A DNA stretch of 12,639 nt. Source: a bacterium (GTDB taxonomy: Bacteria > Patescibacteriota > Minisyncoccia > Phycocordibacterales > UBA10002). Under the pieces are notes generated by a model. The model had not been told where the DNA came from. It saw nothing but the letters and a program-made list of their open reading frames with translations, and did not search any database. A program made the position numbers and the translations under genes. Where the stretch lies: NCBI GenBank assembly GCA_030697445.1, contig JAUYPY010000025.1, forward strand, positions 1-12,639, in the 5' to 3' direction. Positions 1-5,693 of the stretch are shown here, in pieces (the stretch's first letter is position 1; each line of letters opens with the position of its first letter).

Positions 1-69
1 CCTTTAGCTCAGTGGAAGAGCGTTCCGTTCACATCGGAAAGGCCGTAAGTTCGATCCTTACAAGGCGCA
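1..69 (+). tRNA. tRNA-Val (anticodon CAC), 5' end cut by window edge
   Basis: The window opens inside the acceptor stem: the 3' strand AAGGCGC (62-68) needs a 5' strand GCGCCTT, of which the first three bases are missing. The D arm (TAGCTC...GAGC), anticodon stem TTCCG/CGGAA (23-27/35-39) and T arm GTAAG-TTCGATC-CTTAC are all intact. The seven-base loop 28-34 places CAC at 30-32, which reads the valine codon GTG. The discriminator base is A69 and no CCA is encoded. It lies 5 nt upstream of tRNA-Ala, so the two are probably co-transcribed from a promoter outside the window. Confidence 0.93.
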
Positions 70-74
70 TAGAA

Positions 75-145
75 GGGCCTGTAGTCTAGTGGTACGACGC
101 GTCATTCGCATTGACGAGGCGGGAGTTCGATTCTCCCCAGGTCCA
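75..145 (+). tRNA. tRNA-Ala (anticodon CGC)
   Basis: The acceptor stem GGGCCTG/CAGGTCC (75-81/138-144) carries a G3:U70 wobble pair (G77 with T142), the classical identity element for alanyl-tRNA synthetase. This supports alanine independently of the anticodon. The anticodon stem CGTCA/TGACG encloses loop TTCGCAT with CGC at 107-109, reading GCG. The T arm is GGGAG-TTCGATT-CTCCC, the discriminator is A145, and no CCA is encoded. No terminator follows; the -35 box of the next promoter begins 7 nt downstream. Confidence 0.95.
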
Positions 146-151
146 AAGTAG

Positions 152-179
152 TTGACAAAAATATAGGGTATGCTATACT
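152..179 (+). promoter_or_regulatory. Strong sigma70-type promoter of the short transcript
   Basis: A perfect -35 TTGACA (152-157) is followed after 16 nt by TATACT (174-179), preceded by an extended -10 TGC (171-173). The predicted start is near 186. The promoter on the minus strand at 8193-8220 has the same -35, spacing and TGCTATACTG core, so the two small orphan units share a promoter type. Confidence 0.88.
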
Positions 180-223
180 GTCGGCAGTCGGTTGAAACAT
201 ACCGAAAAACCGTTAAAAACAAA

Positions 224-256
224 CCCGCCTCATCGGCGGGTCGCCGAAGAGGCGAC
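224..256 (+). other. Two adjacent 5'-leader hairpins
   Basis: CCCGCC-TCATC-GGCGGG (224-240) is directly followed by GTCGCC-GAAGA-GGCGAC (240-256), sharing G240. They lie about 40 nt after the predicted start site and 24 nt before the ATG at 280, so they could stabilise the RNA or control translation. Read on the minus strand, the first stem is followed by a T-rich run and could terminate transcription, but no minus-strand gene upstream of it is evident. Confidence 0.5.
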
Positions 257-279
257 AAATACCAAAAAGAAAGATCCAC

Positions 280-453
280 ATGAGTTCGTTCATTGAGTTT
301 ATATTCAAACCGTTTGTTCGTCGGCACAAACCCGTGGTACCTCCACAGGAGGTTGAGTCTTTCCCGAAGTTTGAGAACGATAATCGTGAGCTTATCCGTG
401 AACTCACGGAGCTCGAGCCAATTGTGGAAATTCCGGAAAAGTCCGACGAGTAA
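280..453 (+). CDS. Possible small protein, 57 residues, unknown
   Basis: ATG at 280 opens a 57-codon frame ending in TAA at 451, 16 nt before the terminator. The peptide starts with an aromatic and basic stretch (FIEFIFKPFVRRHKP), has a proline-rich turn (VVPP) and ends in an acidic, helix-like tail (ELIRELTELEPIVEIPEKSDE has this character). The N-terminus could lie on a membrane surface, but this is only a guess. It fits the promoter-terminator unit well, yet the site before the ATG (AAAGA) is a weak ribosome site and other frames here are also open, so openness alone is weak proof. I do not recognise a family. The alternative is that the transcript acts as RNA. Confidence 0.48.
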   Translation: MSSFIEFIFKPFVRRHKPVVPPQEVESFPKFENDNRELIRELTELEPIVEIPEKSDE

Positions 454-466
454 CTCACTTCGGAAC

Positions 467-500
467 AAACCCTCAGCAGAGCAATCTGCTGGGGGTTTTA
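467..500 (+). terminator. Rho-independent terminator of the short transcript
   Basis: The stem CCCTCAGCAGA (470-480) pairs with TCTGCTGGGGG (485-495) around a GCAA tetraloop (481-484), with one T-G wobble, then TTTT (496-499). AAA at 467-469 can extend the stem. The tail runs straight into the smc promoter. Confidence 0.92.
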
Positions 501-509
501 TGTTACAAT
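501..509 (+). promoter_or_regulatory. Extended -10 promoter of smc
   Basis: TGTTACAAT (TG at 501-502, TACAAT at 504-509) lies 10 nt before the smc ATG, predicting a start near 516 and a leader of about 4 nt. No good -35 is seen because that position falls in the preceding terminator stem. Confidence 0.6.
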
Positions 510-519
510 AATTTGCATC

Positions 520-2730
520 ATGCATCTTAAGTCCCTTGAATTGTCGGGCTTCAAGTCGTTTGCGAAACGGACGATATTGGAATTCAAGACCCCGATTACC
601 GCGATTGTTGGGCCAAACGGCAGTGGAAAGAGCAATGTAAGCGAGGCGCTTCGCTTTGTGCTCGGCGAGCAGTCGGTCAAAAGCATGCGCGGCAAGCGCA
701 CCGAGGATTTGATTTGGAACGGCGCTGACGGAGCGCCCCGAGGAAATCGAGGGGCGGTGAAAATTGTCTTTGACAATTCGCATCATTTGTTCAATTTGGA
801 TTTTACTGAGGTTTCAGTGGAGCGCGTCGTGTACCGCGACGCATCAAGCGAGTATCTTTTGAACGGAAGCCCGGCGCGTTTGCGCGACATTCACGAGCTT
901 TTGACGGAGGCGCACATCAGCCACGGTGGGTACCATGTGATATCCCAAGGCGAGGCGGACCGGATTTTGAACGCATCCATTCGCGAGCGGAGGGAAATGA
1001 TTGAAGACGCGCTTGGTTTGAAAATCTACCAATGGAAGCGCGCGGAGAGCGAAAAGAAGCTCCTACAGACAAAAGAAAATATGAAGCAAGTGGAGTCGCT
1101 CCGGCGCGAGATTGCCCCGCATATTTCGTTTTTGAAAAAACAGGCGGAGAAAATAGAAAAGGCGAAGTTGATTAAAGAAGAGCTTGCGGGGCTGTATCGC
1201 GAATATTTCGCACGCGAGGCGGCGTTCATTGCGGCTGAAAAGAAGTTTGTTGCCGATGAAAGTCGCGATCCAAGAGCCGAGCTCGTGACGCTTGAAAAAG
1301 AATTGGCCGTGGCGCGGGGCGAGAGTGCGAAAAAGAAAGATAGTGACGCGGAGGAAAAATTGCGCAAGTTGGAGCGCGAGGCATCTGTCGCGCGCGAAGA
1401 AGTGAATCGTCTAGCGCGTGATCTCGGTCATATTGAAGGCGAGTGCGCTGCGGCGGAGCGTGCGCTTAAAGAACGAAAAGCTATGCATTCGCGCAAAAGC
1501 GTTGCGTTCGGCGAAGTGGAGGCTCTCGCGCACGCCGTGGAAGTGGAAACAGTTTTGGATCGCATCAAAGAGCTTTTGCGCGCGTTTGTGGAAAAACATC
1601 GGAGCGCGCCCGCAGTCGGAGAGGCGTCGCTTGAGAAAGAAGTTGCCGCGCTTTCCGAAAAACGACGCGTTTTGGAAGTGGAAAGCGCCGCGGCGGGTAA
1701 ACGGGAAAAAGAGGCGCGCGAAGGCGTGGAACGCCTTCGCGCCGAAATGCTTGCCGAACAAGATTCTTCGCGCGAGGCGGAGAAAACCGTGTTTCGTTTG
1801 TTGGCGCGGAAGAGCGAGCTTGCGGGAGTAACGCGCGCGCTTGAAGCGCGCGCGAGCGCTGCAGATCATGCTGATGCGGATTTCAAGCGTGAGTTGCACG
1901 AAGCGGCGGTCGTGGCGGGGCGCGGTGCGGTTCAATATGAAGCGTTACCTAACGATACCCTCAATCCTCCAAAGTCAGATCGGGTAGAGCAGGAAGAACG
2001 GCGTCGTAAAATAGAACGATTGAAAATACGGATTGAGGATTCGGGGACTTCTGGCGCAGACGATGTGCTAAAAGAATACACTACCGCAACCGAGCGCGAG
2101 GCGTTCCTCGCGCGCGAGCTTGCCGATTTGGATCGCTCGGCGCTGTCGCTTAAAGAGTTGATTACTGAACTCCGCGAGAAGCTTGACCGCGAGTTTACGG
2201 AGGGGGTTGCGCGCATTAACACGGAGTTTCAGAAATTATTTTCCATAATGTTTGGCGGTGGTACTGCGAAAGTAGCAGTCGTGAAAGCATTAAAGCGCGG
2301 GACGCGCGCAAGTGCGGATGGAGAAGAAGATGAAGCGGAAGCATTTGCACAGACGGTTGCAGAAACAGAGGCGGCGGAGGAGGGTGTTGAGGTAGAGGTA
2401 TCTATTCCGCGCAAGAAAATAAAGGGGCTCGTTATGCTTTCCGGCGGCGAGCGCGCACTCACATCCATCGCGCTTATCTTCGCGCTCTCGGCGGTGAAGC
2501 CGTCGCCGTTTATCGTCTTGGACGAGACAGATGCGGCGCTGGATGAGGCAAATTCCAAAAAGTACGGCGATATGATTGAACAACTCTCCGCGCATTCGCA
2601 GTTGATTTTGATTACCCACAATCGCGAGACGATGTCGCGCGCCGGTGTACTCTACGGCATCACTATGGAGCGCGGCGCCAGTAAGCTACTCTCCATCGCT
2701 TTTGAAGATGCCGTCTCGGTTGCTAAGTAG
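520..2730 (+). CDS. smc: SMC-type chromosome segregation ATPase, short form
   Basis: The protein has 736 residues; family members usually have about 1150-1200. The N-terminal head opens with the typical start (LELSGFKSFAKRT), Walker A GPNGSGKSN (31-39) and a Q-loop region around Q143. The C-terminal head has FGGG, the signature LSGGERAL (640-647), Walker B FIVLDE (664-669), the D-loop DAALDE and the switch histidine H700. SMC proteins form ATP-gated rings or clamps that organise and segregate chromosomes. The head-to-head coil spans only about residues 175-560, and no globular hinge of the usual ~150 residues is apparent; the turn probably lies near 325-365. An acidic insertion (about 600-625) precedes the signature. 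The ATG at 520 gives the canonical N-terminus. No ScpA or ScpB gene is in the window. Its own extended -10 promoter lies just upstream. Confidence 0.92.
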   Translation: MHLKSLELSGFKSFAKRTILEFKTPITAIVGPNGSGKSNVSEALRFVLGEQSVKSMRGKRTEDLIWNGADGAPRGNRGAVKIVFDNSHHLFNLDFTEVSVERVVYRDASSEYLLNGSPARLRDIHELLTEAHISHGGYHVISQGEADRILNASIRERREMIEDALGLKIYQWKRAESEKKLLQTKENMKQVESLRREIAPHISFLKKQAEKIEKAKLIKEELAGLYREYFAREAAFIAAEKKFVADESRDPRAELVTLEKELAVARGESAKKKDSDAEEKLRKLEREASVAREEVNRLARDLGHIEGECAAAERALKERKAMHSRKSVAFGEVEALAHAVEVETVLDRIKELLRAFVEKHRSAPAVGEASLEKEVAALSEKRRVLEVESAAAGKREKEAREGVERLRAEMLAEQDSSREAEKTVFRLLARKSELAGVTRALEARASAADHADADFKRELHEAAVVAGRGAVQYEALPNDTLNPPKSDRVEQEERRRKIERLKIRIEDSGTSGADDVLKEYTTATEREAFLARELADLDRSALSLKELITELREKLDREFTEGVARINTEFQKLFSIMFGGGTAKVAVVKALKRGTRASADGEEDEAEAFAQTVAETEAAEEGVEVEVSIPRKKIKGLVMLSGGERALTSIALIFALSAVKPSPFIVLDETDAALDEANSKKYGDMIEQLSAHSQLILITHNRETMSRAGVLYGITMERGASKLLSIAFEDAVSVAK

Positions 2731-2748
2731 ATTTTGTTCTGGTATGCT
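2720..2748 (+). promoter_or_regulatory. Promoter of rplY, predicted leaderless
   Basis: TGGTATGCT (2740-2748) is an extended -10. A weak -35 TTGCTA (2720-2725) lies 17 nt upstream of TATGCT and overlaps the smc 3' end. Only 8 nt separate the -10 from the rplY ATG, so transcription should begin at or within about 2 nt of the start codon. Confidence 0.6.
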
Positions 2749-2756
2749 GGTGGACT

Positions 2757-3497
2757 ATGATTTCCCTTGCGTATGAAAAGCGCGATACGAAGGTCAAGCC
2801 CTCTGCCGTGAGGCGCGCTGGCAAGGTTCCGGCTGTATTTTACGGGCGGAAGCGCGTGGCGACTTCTATTGAGTTGGTCGCGAAGGTATTTGAAAAAGTG
2901 TTTGCAAAAGCGGGAGAAAATGAAGTAGTAACATTGCAAGGCCCCGAGGGGGATGTGCCGACGCTCGTGCATGATGTGGCGCGACACCCCGTGTCGGGTA
3001 CTGTTTTGCATGTAGATTTTTACGCATTTGAAGCGGGGCAAAAGCTTGCTGTAAAAGTTCCGATTGAATTTACCGGTGTATCTCCTGCAGTTAAAGAAAA
3101 AGGGGGGATTTTGGTGAAAGTGCTTCGTGAACTGCATATTGAAGCAGAGCCGTTAAAGTTGCCGCATAGTATTTCAATTGATATTGCTCCGCTTGAGGAT
3201 TTTGAAAGCCAGATTTTGGCGAAACAGGTGGCGTTGCCCGAAGGCGTAACTCTTTTAGAAAAGCCGGACGAGGTGGTCGCGAGCGTGTATGAGCCGAAAG
3301 AAGAAAAGGTGGAGGAAGCCATCGCGCCCGATTTGTCGCAGATTGAAGTTGTGAAGAAAGGCAAAGAGCCGAAAGAGGGAGAGGAAGGCGAAGCTGGAAC
3401 AGAAGAAAAAGCAAAAGCTGGAGGCGAGAAGCCCCGACGCCCTGACGGGGTCGGGGTCCCGACCAAAGCGTCGGGAAAAGAAGAGAAGAAGAAATAA
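2757..3497 (+). CDS. rplY: Ribosomal protein L25 (general stress protein Ctc type)
   Basis: The 246-residue protein has the two-domain L25/Ctc layout. The N-terminal 5S rRNA-binding domain (about 1-90) carries SAVRRAGKVPAVFYG (16-30) and HPVSGTVLHVDF (77-88). The C-terminal beta domain (about 91-185) contains VPIEFTGVSPAVKEKGG. It binds 5S rRNA in the large ribosomal subunit. After residue 185 comes a long charged tail rich in Lys and Glu, common in long L25 proteins. Within that tail, residues 225-240 are encoded by a GC-rich palindrome that recurs in pheS. The ATG at 2757 gives the expected family start. GGTGG at 2749-2753 is only 3 nt from the ATG, too close for a normal ribosome site, which fits a leaderless message. 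Confidence 0.93.
   Translation: MISLAYEKRDTKVKPSAVRRAGKVPAVFYGRKRVATSIELVAKVFEKVFAKAGENEVVTLQGPEGDVPTLVHDVARHPVSGTVLHVDFYAFEAGQKLAVKVPIEFTGVSPAVKEKGGILVKVLRELHIEAEPLKLPHSISIDIAPLEDFESQILAKQVALPEGVTLLEKPDEVVASVYEPKEEKVEEAIAPDLSQIEVVKKGKEPKEGEEGEAGTEEKAKAGGEKPRRPDGVGVPTKASGKEEKKK
3429..3475 (+). repeat. Protein-embedded palindromic element, copy in rplY
   Basis: The outer arms CCCGACGC (3433-3440) and GCGTCGGG (3468-3475) enclose an inner inverted repeat GGTCGGG/CCCGACC (3449-3455/3458-3464). It can also fold as two side-by-side hairpins with CCCCGAC/GTCGGGG and CCCGAC/GTCGGG stems. The reading frame is kept and encodes KPRRPDGVGVPTKASG. The element in pheS at 5461-5503 starts with the same 12 bases in the same frame, so this looks like a dispersed element rather than chance. 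Confidence 0.82.
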
Positions 3498-3501
3498 GAT
3501 A

Positions 3502-3510
3502 TGGTAAGAT
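3502..3510 (+). promoter_or_regulatory. Extended -10 promoter, predicted leaderless
   Basis: TGGTAAGAT (3502-3510) ends 6 nt before the ATG at 3517, placing the predicted +1 on the A of the start codon. No recognisable -35 is present at the expected distance, so recognition would depend on the extended -10. Confidence 0.55.
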
Positions 3511-3516
3511 AGACGG

Positions 3517-4803
3517 ATGAGAGGTCTTTTTTGTATACTATTTGCAATTCTGACTGTATGTCTGAGTACTGTCGCAATCGCACAAACGAGCGATGATGTG
3601 GTCGCGCGACGTGCGGCGCTCCAGCAGGAACTTACAGCACTTGAAACGGAGATAGACAAACAACGCGCGCTTTTGGACGACTTGCGCGGTAGGTCGGTGT
3701 CGCTTGAGCGCGACATAGGAATTTTGAATGCCTCAATCAAACAATCACAACTCTCAATACGCGCGCGCGATATCGCGATTGCGGACTTGACTCGCGACAT
3801 TGGAGGTAAGGCGAAAACAATCGGCGAACTGTCTGACAAAATTGAACGCGCAAAACTCTCTCTTTCTCAATTGGTACGGAAAACGGCGCGTTTTCAATCC
3901 GACTCTTTGCCTGAGCTTCTTTTGGGAGACGGGCGGCTCGCCAATCTTTTTATAGAAATGGATTCGTTTGCGTCGATAGAACAATCGCTCGGCGAAACCC
4001 TTTCCGGTGTGCGAATAGTAAAAAAAGATGTGGAAACGGAAAAGCAAGAGCTTGAAGGCAGACGCGCCGAAGAAACAGATTTGCGCGTTGCGCAGGAGCG
4101 CGACAAAAAACGACTGGAGGAACAGGAGGCGGAAAAGAACCGCATTCTGAAACTTTCCAAAGGCATTGAGGCGAATTATAAAGCTGTGATTTCGTCAAAA
4201 GAATACAGTGCCGCGAAGATACGGAGCGAACTGTTTATTTTGCGCGACAGCGCGGCAATTCCGTTTGAAAAAGCGCTTGCGCTTGCGCAAGATGCGCAGG
4301 CGAAAACAGGCGTACGCGCGGCGTTTCTCTTGGGTATTATCGCAGAAGAGTCAAACCTTGGTGAAAATGTAGGCAAAGGAAATTGGAGAATTGATATGAA
4401 AGCGCCGCGCGACACCGTGCCGTTTTTGGACATTACGCGGCGGCTTGGGCTAGACCCAGACCGTATGCCTGTTTCAAAAAAAGCATGGTACGGGTACGGC
4501 GGGGCGATGGGGCCTGCGCAATTTATTCCGTCAACCTGGATTTTGTATGAAGCAAAAGTTGCCGCGGCGACGGGTCACAACCCGCCGAACCCGTGGGACG
4601 CAGGCGATGCGTTTATGGCGTCTGCGCTTTATCTAAAAGACAGTGGGGCGGCGAAGGGTACGGCGAGCGCGGAACGCACTGCCGCTATCTGCTACTTGGC
4701 TGGCTGTGGAAATGCGAAAAAGAAAGCGTACGCGTTTTACGGCGACGATGTCGCGTCGCTTGCGGCGAAGTACCAAAGGCAGATTGATATTTTGAATCAA
4801 TAA
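3517..4803 (+). CDS. Secreted coiled-coil lytic transglycosylase
   Basis: This 428-residue protein starts with a signal peptide (hydrophobic 4-20, likely cut after AIA at 22). Residues 25-235 are a long coiled coil with a hydrophobic segment near 130-155, like the regulatory coils of PcsB, CwlO and EnvC. The C-terminal domain (about 250-428) looks like an MltB/SLT-type transglycosylase: IIAEESNLG (274-282) with E278 as the likely catalytic acid, YGYGGAMGPAQFIPSTW (325-341), NPWDAGDAFMASALYL (358-373) and CYLAGCG (392-398). It should cleave peptidoglycan glycan strands outside the membrane. The coil probably regulates or localises it, for instance at division sites (inference). Joining a divisome-type coil to a transglycosylase, rather than to a peptidase or LytM domain, is less usual. 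It is monocistronic and lies between rplY and tRNA-Thr. Confidence 0.85.
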   Translation: MRGLFCILFAILTVCLSTVAIAQTSDDVVARRAALQQELTALETEIDKQRALLDDLRGRSVSLERDIGILNASIKQSQLSIRARDIAIADLTRDIGGKAKTIGELSDKIERAKLSLSQLVRKTARFQSDSLPELLLGDGRLANLFIEMDSFASIEQSLGETLSGVRIVKKDVETEKQELEGRRAEETDLRVAQERDKKRLEEQEAEKNRILKLSKGIEANYKAVISSKEYSAAKIRSELFILRDSAAIPFEKALALAQDAQAKTGVRAAFLLGIIAEESNLGENVGKGNWRIDMKAPRDTVPFLDITRRLGLDPDRMPVSKKAWYGYGGAMGPAQFIPSTWILYEAKVAAATGHNPPNPWDAGDAFMASALYLKDSGAAKGTASAERTAAICYLAGCGNAKKKAYAFYGDDVASLAAKYQRQIDILNQ

Positions 4804-4830
4804 AACACTTCGCTTTCCGCTTCGTGTTTT
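4802..4830 (+). terminator. Weak terminator-like hairpin
   Basis: AAAACAC (4802-4808) pairs with GTGTTTT (4824-4830) across a 15-nt loop. It begins in the stop codon. The stem is short and A/T-rich, so termination may be partial and some transcripts may read on into tRNA-Thr and pheS. Confidence 0.4.
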
Positions 4831-4833
4831 GTG

Positions 4834-4842
4834 TGATATTTT
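4834..4842 (+). promoter_or_regulatory. Probable promoter of tRNA-Thr and pheST
   Basis: TGATATTTT (4834-4842) fits the extended -10 pattern seen throughout the window and ends 9 nt before the tRNA 5' end, so the primary transcript would start about 3 nt ahead of the tRNA. No clear -35 is seen. Confidence 0.5.
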
Positions 4843-4851
4843 GTAGTGAAC

Positions 4852-4924
4852 GCCACCTTAGCTCAGTTGGTAGAGCGCCACTTTTGTAAAGTGGATGTCC
4901 CCAGTTCGAATCTGGGAGGTGGCT
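4852..4924 (+). tRNA. tRNA-Thr (anticodon TGT)
   Basis: The acceptor stem GCCACCT/AGGTGGC (4852-4858/4917-4923), D arm, anticodon stem CCACT/AGTGG and T arm CCCAG-TTCGAAT-CTGGG are all complete. The loop TTTGTAA places TGT as anticodon, reading ACA. The discriminator is T4924 and no CCA is encoded. The pheS ATG follows after only 11 nt (4925-4935). Confidence 0.96.
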
Positions 4925-4935
4925 TTTTCAAGAAT

Positions 4936-5691
4936 ATGGAACATACGCAAACAGGTCACATGCATTTAATTTCGCAGGCGATACGGGAAATCGCGGATAT
5001 CTTTGCAGAGCTTGGGTTTACGGTTGCAGACGGACCGGAAATAGAAGATGAGTGGCACAACTTTGATGCACTCAATATTCCGAAAGACCACCCCGCGCGG
5101 GATATGCAGGATACTTTTTGGATTAAATCAAAAGAGCGGCTCGTGCTTCGTACGCACACTTCACCGGTGCAGGTGCGGTATATGGAAGAAAAATTAAAAA
5201 AGGGAATTAAACCGCCGTATCGGATAATCGTGCCAGGAAAGGTATTTCGGAATGAGGCGACGGATGCGACGCACGAAGCGCAATTTTATCAGGTGGATGG
5301 GTTGTATGTTGATAAAAATGTTTCTATGGCGCAGCTCAAAGGCACGATTCTTCTTTTTTTCAGAAAGTTTTTCGGCGACGATAAGATAGACATCCGTTTT
5401 CGCCAGAGTTTCTTTCCATTTACCGAGCCATCGGTGGAAGTGGATATGGAGTGGAGAGGTAAGCCCCGACGCGAAGCGGTCGGGGTTCCGACCGAAGCGT
5501 CGGAATGGTTGGAAATGGGAGGTGCGGGGCTCGTGCACCCGAATGTGTTTGAAGCGGTCGGGTTGTCGGCGAAAAAATACCGAGGGTTTGCGTTCGGCGT
5601 CGGCATTGACCGTCTCCTTATGCTCCGCCACGGCATACCCGATATCCGGATGTTTTATAACGGCGATATGCGGGTTGTATCCCAATTTTAA
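4936..5691 (+). CDS. pheS: Phenylalanyl-tRNA synthetase alpha subunit, short form
   Basis: PheS is the catalytic class II subunit of the PheS2-PheT2 enzyme that charges tRNA-Phe. This version has 251 residues; about 330-350 is usual. It starts at the TGHxH segment that opens the catalytic domain, so the N-terminal coiled-coil tRNA-binding arm is absent. Visible are GPEIEDEWHNFDALNIPKDHPARDM-type sequence (33-57), motif 2 VFRNE (103-107), the FPFTEPSVEVD segment (160-170) and motif 3 GFAFGVGIDRL (217-227). Residues 176-190 come from a palindromic element. The frame is open back into tRNA-Thr, so the ATG at 4936 was chosen because it keeps TGHMH; ATG at 4960, after AGGT, is an alternative. There is no Shine-Dalgarno site at 4936. 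The pheT ATG follows 2 nt after the stop. Confidence 0.94.
   Translation: MEHTQTGHMHLISQAIREIADIFAELGFTVADGPEIEDEWHNFDALNIPKDHPARDMQDTFWIKSKERLVLRTHTSPVQVRYMEEKLKKGIKPPYRIIVPGKVFRNEATDATHEAQFYQVDGLYVDKNVSMAQLKGTILLFFRKFFGDDKIDIRFRQSFFPFTEPSVEVDMEWRGKPRREAVGVPTEASEWLEMGGAGLVHPNVFEAVGLSAKKYRGFAFGVGIDRLLMLRHGIPDIRMFYNGDMRVVSQF
5461..5503 (+). repeat. Protein-embedded palindromic element, copy in pheS
   Basis: Arms CCCGACGC (5465-5472) and GCGTCGG (5497-5503) flank GGTCGG/CCGACC (5478-5483/5488-5493) around GGTT. It also folds as two tandem hairpins (CCCCGAC/GTCGGGG, then CCGAC/GTCGG). It encodes KPRREAVGVPTEAS in frame between the conserved PSVEVD and WLEM segments of PheS, where other bacterial PheS proteins carry a variable or Cys-rich connector. 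It is one codon shorter than the rplY copy. Confidence 0.85.
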
Positions 5692-5693
5692 CT

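Larger units (their letters stand above)
186..500 (+). ncRNA. Short hairpin-rich transcript, possibly a structured RNA
   Basis: A strong promoter and a strong terminator define a transcript of about 315 nt. Perfect short stems are visible at 224-229/235-240 (CCCGCC), 240-245/251-256 (GTCGCC, loop GAAGA), 312-317/326-331 (GTTTGT), 339-344/348-353 (ACCTCC/GGAGGT, loop ACA), 395-401/404-410 (TCCGTGA/TCACGGA) and the terminator. That is dense for an ordinary mRNA of this size. I found no hallmark of RNase P RNA, tmRNA, SRP RNA or 6S RNA. The same transcript also holds a possible 57-residue ORF at 280-453, so it may be a structured small mRNA rather than a non-coding RNA. Folding was judged by eye only. 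Confidence 0.35.

Noticed and set aside
293..511. Alternative plus-strand frame in the short transcript
   Set aside because: It starts at TTG and runs through the terminator and smc promoter, while the frame at 280-453 ends before the terminator.
735..757. CGCCCC/GGGGCG inverted repeat in smc as a possible fourth embedded element
   Set aside because: The encoded segment aligns in length with ordinary SMC sequences, and the inner part of the stem is mismatched.
58..786. A 242-codon open frame on the minus strand
   Set aside because: It runs antisense across tRNA-Ala, the promoter, the short transcript, its terminator and the start of smc, with no ribosome site; its end is tRNA antisense.
1832..1854. 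Perfect (CG)n palindrome in smc
   Set aside because: Many CGCGCG palindromes occur in the coding regions here (for example near 2107 and 8761), explained by frequent GCG and CGC codons.
4846..4935. N-terminal extension of pheS
   Set aside because: The open frame passes straight through tRNA-Thr; the family N-terminal segment begins at 4936.
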